A stretch of DNA of 64,000 bases from Allodiplogaster sudhausi (taxonomy: Eukaryota; Nematoda; Chromadorea; Rhabditida; Diplogasteridae). The DNA is taken from assembly GCA_945643635.1 (NCBI GenBank), contig CALZFC010000055.1, positions 1,782,001 to 1,846,000 of the forward strand. Reading direction: 5' to 3'. Of this stretch, positions 46,602 through 60,111 are shown piece by piece (the first letter of the stretch is position 1; each line of letters opens with the position of its first letter). Both the position numbers and the translations under genes were made by a program. The notes beneath the pieces were generated by a model that saw only the letters and a program-made list of their open reading frames with translations, was not told the DNA's origin and did not search any database.

Positions 46602-49600
46602 GAGAAAGAGAGAGATTGAGAGAAAAATACACAAAACACAGGCAAGTGTGGTGAGACAGAAAAAAACCCTATAAAAACCAAGCACTGATTGGAGGGTGAC
46701 AAGATTCTACGCGGGATAATTGGAAGCGAATGGATGGCAGACATCCAAAGTGGCAGAGACTGAGAAGAAAGAAGAGAGAAACAGAGACATAGAGAGAAAG
46801 GGAGAGATAGGGAGAGAGAGAAAGAGAGAGAGAGAGAAACAACAATAAGATAGGTAAACAAGGGGAGCGGTGTGGACGTACAAAAGATACAACAGGAATG
46901 ATAAGTTGAGGAAATAGTGAGATCGCGCATGAGATGACACGCAGTTATTGAGAGGAGCAGCGGATCGTGAGTTGTAGCATCACCCTTCGCCTCGTGGACT
47001 CCCCTCGTTCACTCTCTACCTTGCGCATCTCCTTATTCCCTTTCTCCTTCTCCCTGTTCTCTCGGGCCTCTCACTCTCTCACTCACTCTCTGTATCTTGG
47101 GCCTCTCTCTCCTAATTCCCTCTTTCGTTCTCGTTCTCTCTCTCTCTCCCTCTCTCTCAACAACTTCACGAGTACATGACAAGCGAAGCACGCACGTCGG
47201 AGAAAACGCTAACCTGTCCTTCTCTCCTTCTCTGGTTCTCTCCTCTCTGCTTGCTCTCTCTCTCGCATTCATACTTGTATCTGCGAATGCATAATCAGAT
47301 CGGTCCAACCCTCTAATCGCGCTACATTTCTAAGGATCAAAGCGATTATTCACTTCGCACATTCCCTCAAGTCTAATGCAGGCATTAAACTGGGAAGGCG
47401 GGCACTGAAGGGGCGGCTACTCAAACTACTCTCATTTCGTACGCTTTCACTGAAATGGAGGAGACAGTGGTTTCGGTGGGAAATAAAGATAGATTTCGAA
47501 AGCAATACTAATCTTATACCGTGTTTTAATAATGAAAATTAAAAGCGACGCACCGGGAATTGTCGGAGTGTAAGAGAAGTCGAGTCTCGGGGCTCCAGAA
47601 GAGTCGCCCTTGACCAGCTCGGCTGGGATTGCGGCTGCTCCATCCGGGGCTGCACACCCAATGGGCAAGGCACATTCAAAGCACATTGACGAGGCAGCAC
47701 ACAAAGGGAGAGGGAGCAGAGAAGACAGAGACAGGACAATGGACAATGGGATGAAGGAGACAAGGACAACGAATAAGACTCAACACACGACGCAGACAAA
47801 AAGAAGAAAGCAACAAGAAGCAGAAGCAGTTCGGACCAGACAAAGAAGCGGTTCCAGAGGGGGACAAACCAGTAACAATGACGTTGCAGTCTCCTCGGCC
47901 GACGTTCGGGATCGAGAAGCCATTTTTCTGGCCGACCTGCACTTCTCGGTAAGATTAAAGCCAGTTCGTGTATCAGTCAAGAATACAAATTTAATCTTAC
48001 AATTCAAAAATTAAGTAAATCAATGCTGAGCACACTTGAGCGGTTTGTATTTCCGTTTCTTCAGCTCGACGGGAAGCGGGCGACGCGCCAAGAAGTCCGC
48101 TTGAAGTGACGGCACGAGCAGCCGGAGAGGCGCCCGATTCCTTGCCAGTCACGGCCACGGTCATTGGAGAGCCTGTGACAAGAAGTTGATGGAAAGCGAA
48201 AGAGGAAAACGAAGATCAAAGGAAACCCCGGAATGGCAGAGAAATGGCAAACGTTAGGGGGTGATTGAGAATGAGAAGTGAACGAGTACATAATGACCTG
48301 GAACGGGGATTCCGTTGAATCGGACGCTGACATTGTGCTGCTTCGGCTCTTGAGGAGTGAAGGAAACGAGGAACTTCGCTTGGCCCTCCGACTAAAATAT
48401 TATGATTTCAAAACAGAGATATCAACTGGAAAGAGAGACAAGTAAGGAGAAGTGGAGAAGCACCTTAACAAAGTTGGGCACGTTGTGTCCGTCAACGCTA
48501 ACAATGATCTCCATGTTGCCAGCTCCTGCATTCGCTGCGTCGATAAGGAACGAAGTTTGCTGGCCGACCACCGCTGGCTCCTTAAATCACAAAAATTTTA
48601 TGCTTTCCTTCAATCTAGGCATCTGGAATCCTGTCTTCATCCAAAATCACAATCCACAGAAAAAGCTCTACTATTTCATGTTCACATCCATCTCCTACAT
48701 CCTAATTATTACCGATGATTCTATGTTTGAGCAGGATGAATCGATGGAATCGTCCTCGTCAAAATAAAGGAGAACAGTGACGATAGTATATGAGGAAGGG
48801 TATTCAGAAGGGGGGAAGAATGGAGGATTAGAAGACATCTTCTACTCTCAATGCACGAACCTCACTGGGAGCCAGCCTGGCTAGGCGGGCGTCGAAGGCC
48901 TTCGCGGTGAACGGAGAGCCTGCGACCGCCTCCTCCTCGTGGTCTATTTCGATCTGGAAAGAGTATGAGAGAGTAAGAGAAAGAGAGAGAGTGAGAGACA
49001 GAGAAGAGAAACCAGAATGCATATAAGGGACTTGAGAACTTGCACCCTCATTACGTTGCGTGGAAAAAATAGGAGAAGATGGAAAGGGATGAGAACAGAA
49101 AACTGGTGAACGGGCGTAAACGGATTGACGGTTTCCAAATGCAAGCAATACAATTACATTGGTGCCGGGATACTGCTCTTTTAGAATTTTCTCAATATGC
49201 GCTCGCCCTGATTGGAGAGTCTCGAGAGAGAGAGAGAGCTAGTGTGTGTGAGAGAGAGGAGAGAGAGAGAAAAAGAGAAAACTGACGGTGTAGTTGCCAA
49301 CAGCTGTGGGCGTGTATGAGATGACAAAGCTGCCAGGTTCTCCTTCTGCTTCCACTCGGCTGCGCACTTCTGCTCCATTCGGACCGCGGATTCGAACTGT
49401 TGGTGGGGCCTAAATTGTTTGTCCTGCCAAATACCCCCAAAAGAAAAGAAATAAAGCAGCACGGACAGTTCCGGTGAGAGTCTGGATGGAAAAGCAGGCG
49501 GGCTCGTCCACGGGCACTCTCTCCAGGCCAGCCCCAGCTGTGGACACCGACGAGGCTGACACCATCTTGCACACGAAGGGGCTCCCTGTCAAAGAAGGGC

Positions 49601-52600
49601 AGTTTGTAGAGTTCACTCCACACACAAGACCAGACCTGGAACGGGTTCGTTGTTGAATCGAACCGAGATGAAGTGGTCAATCTGCTCACGAGGGACGAAG
49701 CTAATATCGTATCTACAACAGCAAAACATTGGGCAACGTTATAAAATAGAAGCATTAAATTCTTCAAAAGAATAAAAGATCTCTGACCGATGCTGTCCTA
49801 GGCCATTCGCCATGCTTGGGATCTTTCCTTCATTTACGGCAACCTAGAAGATTCTCTTTCACTATGAAACATATTGCCGCGAAAGCTTAAAAATTTATTT
49901 ATTTTTTGATTGCACTTAAATGTCTTAAATAAAAGTATGCCTCGAGGTTTCCGACTCCGGCTTGGGATGCATCGACCACAAAGTGAACGGGCTGCTCAGC
50001 CACGCCGTTTGGAATGGCTCCCACGTGGATCTTGGCAGGGTCGTAGGCACGGCAAGTAAAGGGAGAACCAGACACCGCCACTCCTCCATAGCGGACTGAG
50101 ATTTCGTGGTCACCTGGAGTAAGCTTCGTTTTATACTGTCTCGATGCTCGGGAATACTTGATTGAACTGACCGACGTGAACAGGCGTAAACTCAATGTGC
50201 AGGAGCCCAGGCTCAACTTCCTTGACATTCGTGTCCACCACTTCCTTCTTAGCATCTGGAAAAGGGCTCAGATAACAGAAGAATCATGACAAATGCTCGA
50301 GCCAGGTTTCAACGGAAGAATTCGCCGGTGGAGCACAAAGGCAGAGGAAAGAAGAAAAGAAATGATGCGGAGGATGAAAGAAAGAGAGGTAGAGATTGCC
50401 CAGAACAACAAAGATATAAGCTATTCTCTCCTTCTCACTCTCTCACGCAACCCTTCAAAACACTTGGGAGAGAGTCGGGACATTGGACAAGCGTAAAGGG
50501 TGTTCCTGAAACGTGTCGCATAACGTAACTTGCCTAAAATCGAAGTCCGATTCATCAGACTCTAAAAAGTAGCAATATAAAGATTGCAGAATAACACTCT
50601 TGCCTTCGCCTACCTTCATCCAGTGACGAATGATCCTCACAATTACAAATATCTAGAATAAAAATTTAAAAGATCAAAGGAGATTTTTTTGGCAAAAAGA
50701 GATTGACATACACACAGAAGGGAAGGAATTGTTCCATTTTAATGGGAAGATCAGAAAGTAGTGTGCTAACAAACTGGTATTTGAAGAGGAACATGTTAGG
50801 ATGTCAATGGGTATCACAAAATACCGGATGAGAGACTAGACAGACTGTGTAAAAACATGCAATATTAATAAACGATGCTGATAGATCGGTTTTACAGGCC
50901 ACAGCAGTGTAAAAGCAATAGGAGAGGAAAGGAAATATGAAGCTCTGTTGTGAGAGTTGTCTCGTAACAAATTAGCGATAGATAGAGGATAGTAGTGAGG
51001 GAAGAAAGAAAGCAGAGAAAAGAAACCGGTGACAGAGATCTCGAGAGGCTCCTGGCCAACAGTGTGGACTTGGATGGTGGAAGGGACACCCACTCTGCTC
51101 AGAGAGGGGATCTTCGTGACAGACGCCGCCGCTTTGCCCGTTCCTTTCTTCATCTACAAAACACAACAACTGTAGCAAGAACAACACTAGCAGATCATTT
51201 AAAGAGAACAATAGCTACACTTTGCTCTAAAACAACTACAACAGCTAGACTAAAATAACTGCTTCACTTTGCTGCCAAACTAATTTCCAGGTAGCAGAAG
51301 AAAATTATGACCAATATATCAATGAAATAAGAAAGAGAAAACCTTTTTGAGCTCCTTCTCTTTCTTGAGGGTTGCCACCTTCTCTTCCTTCTCTCGCTTC
51401 GCACGCTCCTTTTCTTCACGCTTTCGCTCCTCCTTCTCCTTTTTCAGGTCCTTCTTGGAAAGCTCGGGAGTCCTGAATTAGTCATACATTAAACTAACAT
51501 CAAAAAGGAATTTAGAAAGGATTATTTTCCAAAACAAGTATAACTAACGTTGGAGGAAGACTGCCTGCAGCCGAAACCGGCGAAAGCTGTGCAGCTTCTG
51601 TGATGAGCACTTCGAATGGGCTGCCTGAAAACAACTTTAATACTTATAAGTGTATGACCAACTAAAAAATATTTAGAAAACAAAACCTATTTTTAAATAT
51701 CTGAATCATAGTAAGTTTAAAAAAGTGCTTATTTTTAATAATCAGAATAATAATAAGAAGAAAAGAACTAACTCTTGAGTACTTCCTTGTTGAAGGTGAT
51801 GTTGACGGTGTGCTTGCCAGTGGTGGTGGGCGAGAAGGTCACGAGGAACTTGGCCGAGCCGCTCTCCAGTTGTGCCACGTGAGAAGGGATGATTACCCCG
51901 TCCGCGTCCTTGATAGCCATCTCCAGGTTCCCGAAGCCAGCACGACCCGCGTCAACTGCATCAGTGTACTTTGTGCTACGAGCCTATTTTATAGATGAAA
52001 AGAGCTTTCATTCGATCCTCTCTCTCTCTCTCTCTCTCTCTTTATCTCATTATCTCAACGACGCTCTCAATTTTCCTCTGTTCCCATTAAAAAGAAAATA
52101 TTCCAAATATTTTTCAGCTGCCTCAATTCTTTAATAATCGTTCTCTTTCCCTAACCAGTGAACTCGACGGTGTCGTTGAGCTGCGACTGGTGGGGGATGT
52201 CCCCGACCACAATCTCAGCAGGGTCATAGACTCGGATCGGGAATGGGGAAGCCGGGTGCGCCTGGTCGTTCACGTACGCGAACACCTGATATGGTAAACG
52301 TGGCGAAAAGACGATCCAGCGAATGCAATTTTGATTATTTACGTAATTTAATTGCACCAAATAAATTATATGTATTAGTTTGCGTTATATAATTTGTACC
52401 ATATATCAAGATGAAATAGAGAGTGACCTTGTGAGTGCCAACGTCAGTGGGGCGGAAAGAGATCTCATACTTGCTTCCGCTCTTCTTCACTTTCGGGTCG
52501 ATCTCTGCCGACGGCTCTCCCGACTGAGGACGGATTGGGCCTGGCCAAGGAAGGCAGCTAACTTTGGGTGTTTCCTTGCTAACGTTCTCTCTCTCTCCCT

Positions 52601-55600
52601 ACTCTTCCCCCTCTAATATCTCTCCTGCTTTCTCCCTCTCTTCTCATTAAAAGCACAAACCCATGATAACGACTCTAAGCGTGTCCTCCTTGCCAAGCTT
52701 CAGCGAGTCGAGCTTCAACTCGACATCTTTTCCTCTCTTCACCACTTCGTTCTTCGTCACAAACTTGCTCTTTCCGAAATCGAAGCCGCCATCAGCACCC
52801 TGAAGTTAAGTGCGGTTAAATTGGGCTAAACCCGGCCGGACAGACCTTCTTGAACTTGCTGCTGATCCTGGGAGTGGTAGGCGCAGAGACCGGCGGAGAA
52901 TGAGGCATGTCATCTGACTTGCTCAACATCGACACGTCAACCTGCAACTATCAAGTGTATACTTCGTCAGTCATTTCAGCTGTGCATTTCCATTGATTCT
53001 TCAACGTAAACACACCAATGCACAGCCCCAGCAATAAAAAAAGAAAGATATTCAGTCGATTCAATTAAGATAACAATTCGTCTTTCTGCTCCCTCTGCCT
53101 AAACCCGATATCCTGCTCGATTTTCCCTTGTCAAAGATGTGGTGGAGACAAACCGATGAGTGAGCTCTTTCCTCAGCTTCAGACTGGGGTGACTCCATCC
53201 CTCGTGAGCCAATCTCATAAGCCTCCCCTCGCGCTCTGATTGGCCTTGAAAGAGAGAAACACTTATCATCCCTTGCTTACACCTTGTTATGGTATATATT
53301 TTTCAAGTCTCTCTTTCATTCTCTATCTCTCACTTTCATTCTCTCTCTCTTTTATTCTCTCTCTCTCTCATTCCCTCTTTCTATAACTCCATCTTTCTGT
53401 CCATCTCTCCATCACCTCCTTCCACACTCTCTCAAACGTACTCTTCGCTCCTTCCTCTTCTCTCTCGTTGGTCCATTCCTCGCTGCACTCCTCCAGCATC
53501 CACTCCTCGCTCGTCGAAGTATTCAGCCCGTCTCATGTGCTCATCAATCGGTCTAACAATAAGAGGAATGCAACTCATTTAGCGAATCTTATCTATGCAC
53601 AATCAAACAAAATCATCAGCTAATGTTCTTTTAATAAAGAAGAAAGAATTAACCGAACGAATAGGAACATTGCTCTAAAAGAAGAAATTGTATAGAACAC
53701 AAACTCTTCAATGCGACTCTCATGTGGATAGCGACTTTCACGGGATTCCGACCGCCCTCTGGAATAAATAGCAACAGTTAGTTGCAAGTTATCTTTATCT
53801 ACGACTAAATGAAGTTAGCTCATTAATTAACGAGATCAATATCCAAATGATTAATTAATTTGTGATTAAATAAAATAGCGCTGACCCTGAACGCCTCGGC
53901 GACTTTTGATCATCCTTCGGCACAAAGTTCAATGGTCGGCGGTCGAATGAACTGAAGTTACGGACTGTTATTATGTCAAGGAAATCAAATGCATGCAATC
54001 TCATGTTTCGTGTTCCAATATCCTATTGTTACCCATGTTCGTAAAGTGGCAGAGAAGAGTCTGACTCTTCAAGACTGGCTGCATTCGGAGAGAGCTGCTC
54101 TCCAGAGCGGGGAACGTAGTTCAGCGGCAGGCGATCTTCCGGGATTCTGCACATTTATTCGTCAGCCTCTTTCATTTATACCATGGTCAAATTACATGCA
54201 GACCAATTCATTCAATAAATAAGAAATAGGTATAACGTTGGAAACGAACCCTCTCCAGTTAGTCCGCGGTGAGAGAGAACGCTGGCGGTCTACGTCTTCA
54301 GTTTCAATGGCAATCGGTCGCATCTCGCCTGCTCTCCGTTCAGGTGATCTAAATCACGATCATATAGTGTTCTTAGCAGATAGGTGCTGTTATCTGCTTA
54401 TTCAATTAAAAAGAAAAGGAAAGCGAAGAAAAGCACTGACTCATCTTTCCTCACATCGTGTGTTACAGTACGCGCGGATTCTGGCAAACTGAAAGTTATA
54501 AAGTGTGACCCAATTACATTAATCAATCTATCGATTTCGTTTGCGACTTTGAAATGTTTAATAAGAAATACGGCTGCACCAAACGATTGATTATAATGAT
54601 TCCATAAACGGAAAAATGCCAGACGAACTAACTCTTTTCTATGTCTCAGGTCATGCTCGTCCAAGGCGTGACGGGAGTGGTCGCCACTGCGGTTGAAGTG
54701 GCGCTCACTGGAAGGAAAAGGACAACTGCCAAAGTTACACTAGCTTGTGCTTTTTATGAAAAAGAAATGGTCGCGGAAGTGGCAAAAAGCTTCAAGACAT
54801 TCGTGCATTCATAACATTTAAAAAAAAAAACTTCAAAGCGGACAAGAGAATGGGTAAGAGAGAGTGAGAAATAAAAAGAGATAGAGAGGGAGAGAGATAA
54901 AGACAGAGGGAGAGACATGCATGTGCTCAATCCAGTAGCAATGACTGACTCTTCTCGAGGATCTCCTCTCATAGCTGATCGAGGAGCTTCAGAGGGTCTG
55001 TTAGGATCCTCTCCCTCGCGAATGAAATGAGCCTCGCGAACTCGTTCAGAGATGGGCCTAAACTTTAGTTGTGAGTGATCAAAGTAGCAATGAATAACAC
55101 AAGACCATTTCACTGTAACGACTTGCGTAGGTGGGGCTCTACAACTCGCACATAAATTCAAATATCACTTCTCTAGCCTAGTTGCTAATTCAGTGAAGGA
55201 AGGAACAAAATGATCACGAAAATGTTTCGGCGATAGAGGACGAAGCTAAATGTTTGAAAGGCGAAAAAATGTTAGCATCAAATCGTAAGTTCCAAAACGG
55301 AGAACCAGTCTCGCAGCAGCATCTTTTCCAATGCTCTCTTATTCTTAGTTTCACTCTCAAAATCTGATCTCTTTTCCTCTCTTTATCTGCATCCCCTCTC
55401 ACGCTCACTCTCTCTTGATGTCCACCCTCTCTTATCTTTCTCCTCTCCCTCTCTTTTTTCTCCTTGCCACTAAATGCGGAATGTCACACTTGCGCCTCTT
55501 GCCTTTCCCTTTCCATGCGGAGAGCCGTCTCACTCACTTGTTGTTGAACAAATAAGTTTTCTCTCCCAATTAACCCCATTCTCTCCGTACTCATCGTTTT

Positions 55601-58600
55601 CTAATCCAACTATTAAAGTCACGGCTCTCTCTTTCTCTTGGTGTCCTTCTCTTACACACTGTTCTATCTCTCTTTCCCTCCCTTCTCCTCCTCTCGCTCT
55701 CCTACCTTTTCCCCTCGCTCTCTCTCTATCTCTCTGACACTCTCTCTCTTGCTCTCTCTCTCCACTAACTCCTCGCTTCTCCTCAGCGCATGCTCGTGCA
55801 ACTCTTCTCGTGGTGGTTGCGTGGCTAGCCTCATTAGTGGCCTAGAATAGCATCCATGCGAGAGTGCGAAAAGAGCGGAGAGTGAAACTGACTCTTCCCC
55901 TCTTCTGAATCCGTGTTTCTCAAAGATACGGTCGTCCTCATCCTTCACCTTCAGATATTCGGCGGTCCTTCTCTCCTTCTCACTCAGCTCCATTTCTGGC
56001 AACTCGCCAACTCTTAAATGTCAGCATTTTATTGTATTTATGCTTGTATTTTTGCATGCAGTTAGAGGAATTCAAGTAAGGGCATCTGGTTTATTATGGA
56101 AAAGTAATGTGCAGGAGAGAAAGAACTACGTGCTATTCTGTACACATTAGAAACAAAATTTAAGTATATAAGAAATGAAGAGAACCTCGAGAGCATGGTA
56201 GAGGAGGGGAGTTGGTCGTAGATGTTCTCGACTTCGCGAGATCGTTCGAGTCTTCCGCTTGCCCCTATCTCATCGAATCTCGTCTCTGACTGAGTGCGTG
56301 CATAGTCGGGCCGATCTTCTCTACTCTCGTTGTCTCTCTCTGTCGCCACTCTCCGGATGACTTCTCTCTGCGTCGTCTCTTCCACTCTTCTCTCTGGAGA
56401 ATGGCGGCGAGGCACGACTGGACGGCGGTCGACGTTCTCGTAGATTCCTCTGCAATTCACACGATTCCTAATCCATCATCGTTACACAGAAAGTGAGAGC
56501 GAAATACAAAGACGAGAGAGGTCGAGGCTGCTAACGCTGGTTCGTGGGGCGGTCTCGCGAACTCGTCCTCCCTGACGCGGTCTCCCCTCGACCGCGGGCT
56601 GACGGAGTACGTGGTGGTCCTTGTGGTGGTGGTCTCCACCACTTCCGCCGCTCCTCCTGGGGACACTGTCCTTTCTGTCTCCGTCTCGACGAACATGGTT
56701 GGTCGGGCGAAGCCAGAGGAAGACTCGAGGCGCGTGCCCATGTCGTCAGGGGACACCGTGCGCCGGCTTCAATGCAGTTACATTACAATTTATACATTTT
56801 TCATTTATAACTGGCAATACAACATTTACACTATCGTAAAATCAAGGAGTGTATAAAGTTGTAGAGACAGCGAAATGATTTCTATTCAAATTCTCAAATG
56901 CTGCATTCTAATGCAAACCTGTAAGTCTTCTTCTCCTCGACGTAGCTCGTGTGGAATGGAACCTTATCATCGGCGGCGCTTACCCTCGCTTTCCCGCCGC
57001 GCTCCTTAACAACCCAAATTTCATTACCATAAAGACAACTGAATGGAAAGTGCAATCTGTTTGACTGGACGCCTAAAAACTGACCGGAGAGACATCGAAG
57101 TCCCGCGGAGGCGTCTGAGGTCGTCCGGGATCTCGTGCAGCATATCCTGGCTCTTCGATTCTCTCGTACCTCCGTTCGTATACGGACGAATATGTCGGCG
57201 ATTCACGGCGGGAATGGCCATTTCTGAATTACAAGCATTTTCAGAGTCTCCAAATATAGATATGGAGAAACAAGCCTCCCAAAAATACGAGAGAAAAAAA
57301 TCCTTCAAACCCAGTCTGCCAAGTTGCTTCGCCAGATCTCTTCCGGTGTCCACTACCGTACTCGAGTTCCTCAATCTCCGGCCGCGGCCCCGTAGTATCC
57401 ACGCGTGGTCGTTCGCTGGTCGACCGAGGCTCTCCGTACTGGGCGACGGTGAATCCGACCCCCTTCTCGGCTGGAGGAGGCGAGGCGCGCGTCTGAAATT
57501 ACGAGGTATTAGAAGTTATCAATTCACATTTAACTTTCGGCAAGGCAGTTCAACCAAGACAGAATCGGGTGCGTGTAGTACCTGATCCCTCTGCCAGGCG
57601 CCCTTCCTGCTCTCCCTCTCAGCCTCGTCTGCCAAGGGGTCCAGCTCCTCGACCTTTCTGGCCCTTTCTCCGTGAGTCGGAGATGAACGACTGCGTGGGT
57701 AGACGGAGACAGGGTGCTGGCCGGAGGGAGAGACCATTCCCTCCTGGTCTCTTCTCTCGTAGAAGGTGGTCTCTCGGACGGGGCTGGCAGGCAGCAGGGA
57801 GGCCCCCTGGTGGCCCTCCAGAGTCCATTCACTGCCTCCTTGACGGGGAGAGAATCCAATTCCGGATGGACGAGAACTCGGTGTGACGCCCTTAAAACAG
57901 ATAAGTTCTGACTACTATTTCCGAAATTCAGTCAATTTTCTTTTCGACAAGAATTAATATGATAAAGAAGCAAAAACGCAATTGGTAGATCAGCATGGCT
58001 GTAACTGACCTCGCCGGTGTGAGTAGTCCACTTCGGCATGGCCGTCGACTCGTAGCGCGGGGAGCTTGTCGAGTACGATCGAGGACTGAAACAACGTTCC
58101 TTATAAACAAATATCAAAACCACGAATATATAGATCAAACGGAAAATTTCCAAAAATAAAAATAAAGATGCCTTGTGGTGTCGATGGCTCTGATGAGCGC
58201 GGAGCTCCTTGGGTGGTCGCTTCCGGTGGAGTGTTGACGGGCATGGCGAAGAAGAGTGGGAGAAGTGGGAGAGCGAGGACCAGCTCCCACGAAGGAAGAC
58301 GACTGAGGTGCATGGCCACCAGCGATTCCAGGCACTGCAAAGATTCGGATATCTCTTCTATTCTCTTCTTCTCTCTCCATTTATCATTCATCACCAATCT
58401 CTCACATCTCTTTTTTAGTAACAAACACGGTAGATAAGAGTAAGATGGTAGTACAACCTAGAGAAAAGAAAAGTGACCGAAAGAAAGGAAAAAAATGACG
58501 AAACATACATGCAAACATGAATTGATCGCTTCTGCTGAGAATCGAAACACATTTCAAACATCTACAGCCCACTTTAGGTATGATAACAATTATGGAACGA

Positions 58601-59855
58601 ATTTATTGAAGAACAAGGCCCACTCTTAAGGTATATGCTGACATAACATGAATGGGGTGGCGTAAAAGCCAGACAAGAATATGAAGACTGACCCGATGAG
58701 TATTCTCTGGGAGAAGTGGTTTGAGGAGGCGGATGGTGGATGGGAGCAGCGACAGCTTGTCCCACCTGCTTTGGAAGAATCTCGACTCGAATCGGGCATC
58801 CTGTAACACCTTCGAGGTATTCCACAACGCCGAGATCGCACTCGAGTACTTTGCGTGCATTGTTCATATATCCAAAAATCGATGTCTTTCGAAAATGAAG
58901 CACTGTTTTGCATTAGGGTCCCTGCTTGCGGTTCAACTCTCGAATCAGACTGCGAAGAGTTCCACGTATTCGGGTAGCAAAGTAATCATGGAACTCATTG
59001 CTTCGGTGCATTATCAGCTGTTTCGGTGTTTTCGTGCGCAGAGTTAAAATCGAATTCCGTCATTCGTAACCGCAGCCCGCGTCGTTACTTTCAATAAGAA
59101 GAGAGCGATGAGAAAAGGCGACAAAGCCGCATCCATTTCTCTTTGACATAACTTTTTGCACCCCTTTCAGAATGGCAACGCCCATTCGTGTAAACGGCAT
59201 TCTTTCATGCATTCTTTCTCCTTTACAACAAACTTTTCCTGTACGTTGTTTGGATGGACTAATCAGATGAATTGATGGGAGGCATAGAAAACGCGTGCAT
59301 ATTTACCCCTTCCTACATGGCGAGAACAGTTCAGAGAAGCAGAGAAGAGAGAAACACGACCGGAGATTTAGCCTTTAACTCCCACTCAATTTCATGTGAG
59401 AGCAACAGTTGGGGAAACAACAGAAATTTGTATCCACTACTCATTTACTCGTAAAAAGGCACAGGAATCAGGAATAAGAATTTGTTTTGATAGTAGGCAA
59501 ATTGAAGTCATTCTTCGACGAAAAGAAGGATAATGCATACTCATATTTTTTCCTAGTTCAGTTCTGCACATGAACATATTTTTTCATGTTCATGTGCAGT
59601 TTTGAAACTTAGTTATAAATTTCTTTGTGGAAAATGGTGGGGAGCAAAAGGCATGAGATCGTGGAGTTGTAAATTGGACTGCGGTGGGGGCACTCGGAAG
59701 AGAGAAAGAGGGACTCCCGTCAAGTGGGAGACGATTGAATGTGTGCAAAAAGTGAAGCAACCACCACAGAAACAAGTTGAACAGTCAAGGAGAGAGAGAG
59801 AGGAAGAGGGAGAGAGGGAACGAAGGATAGAGGAGAGAGAGATAGAGAGAGAAAG

Positions 59856-59900
<45 letters not shown>

Positions 59901-60065
59901 TGGAGAGGGGCGAGATGGATGAAGGAGGAAGTACGGAAAAGAGTATATGTGGTGAAGAGAGCAAGACAGAGATGGAAAGAAAAAGATGAAATCGCAAGTG
60001 ATGGCGGAATGCGCAACATCTGCGAGTAGATGTGATGGCTGCGCAGATTTACAGAGGAGAGAGAG

Positions 60066-60111
<46 letters not shown>

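Noticed and set aside
50544..50640. Two tiny acidic minus-strand exon candidates (DHSSLDE, ESDESDFDF) with good-looking splice sites
   Set aside because: Neither fits the phase needed between the flanking filamin exons, which already join correctly without them.
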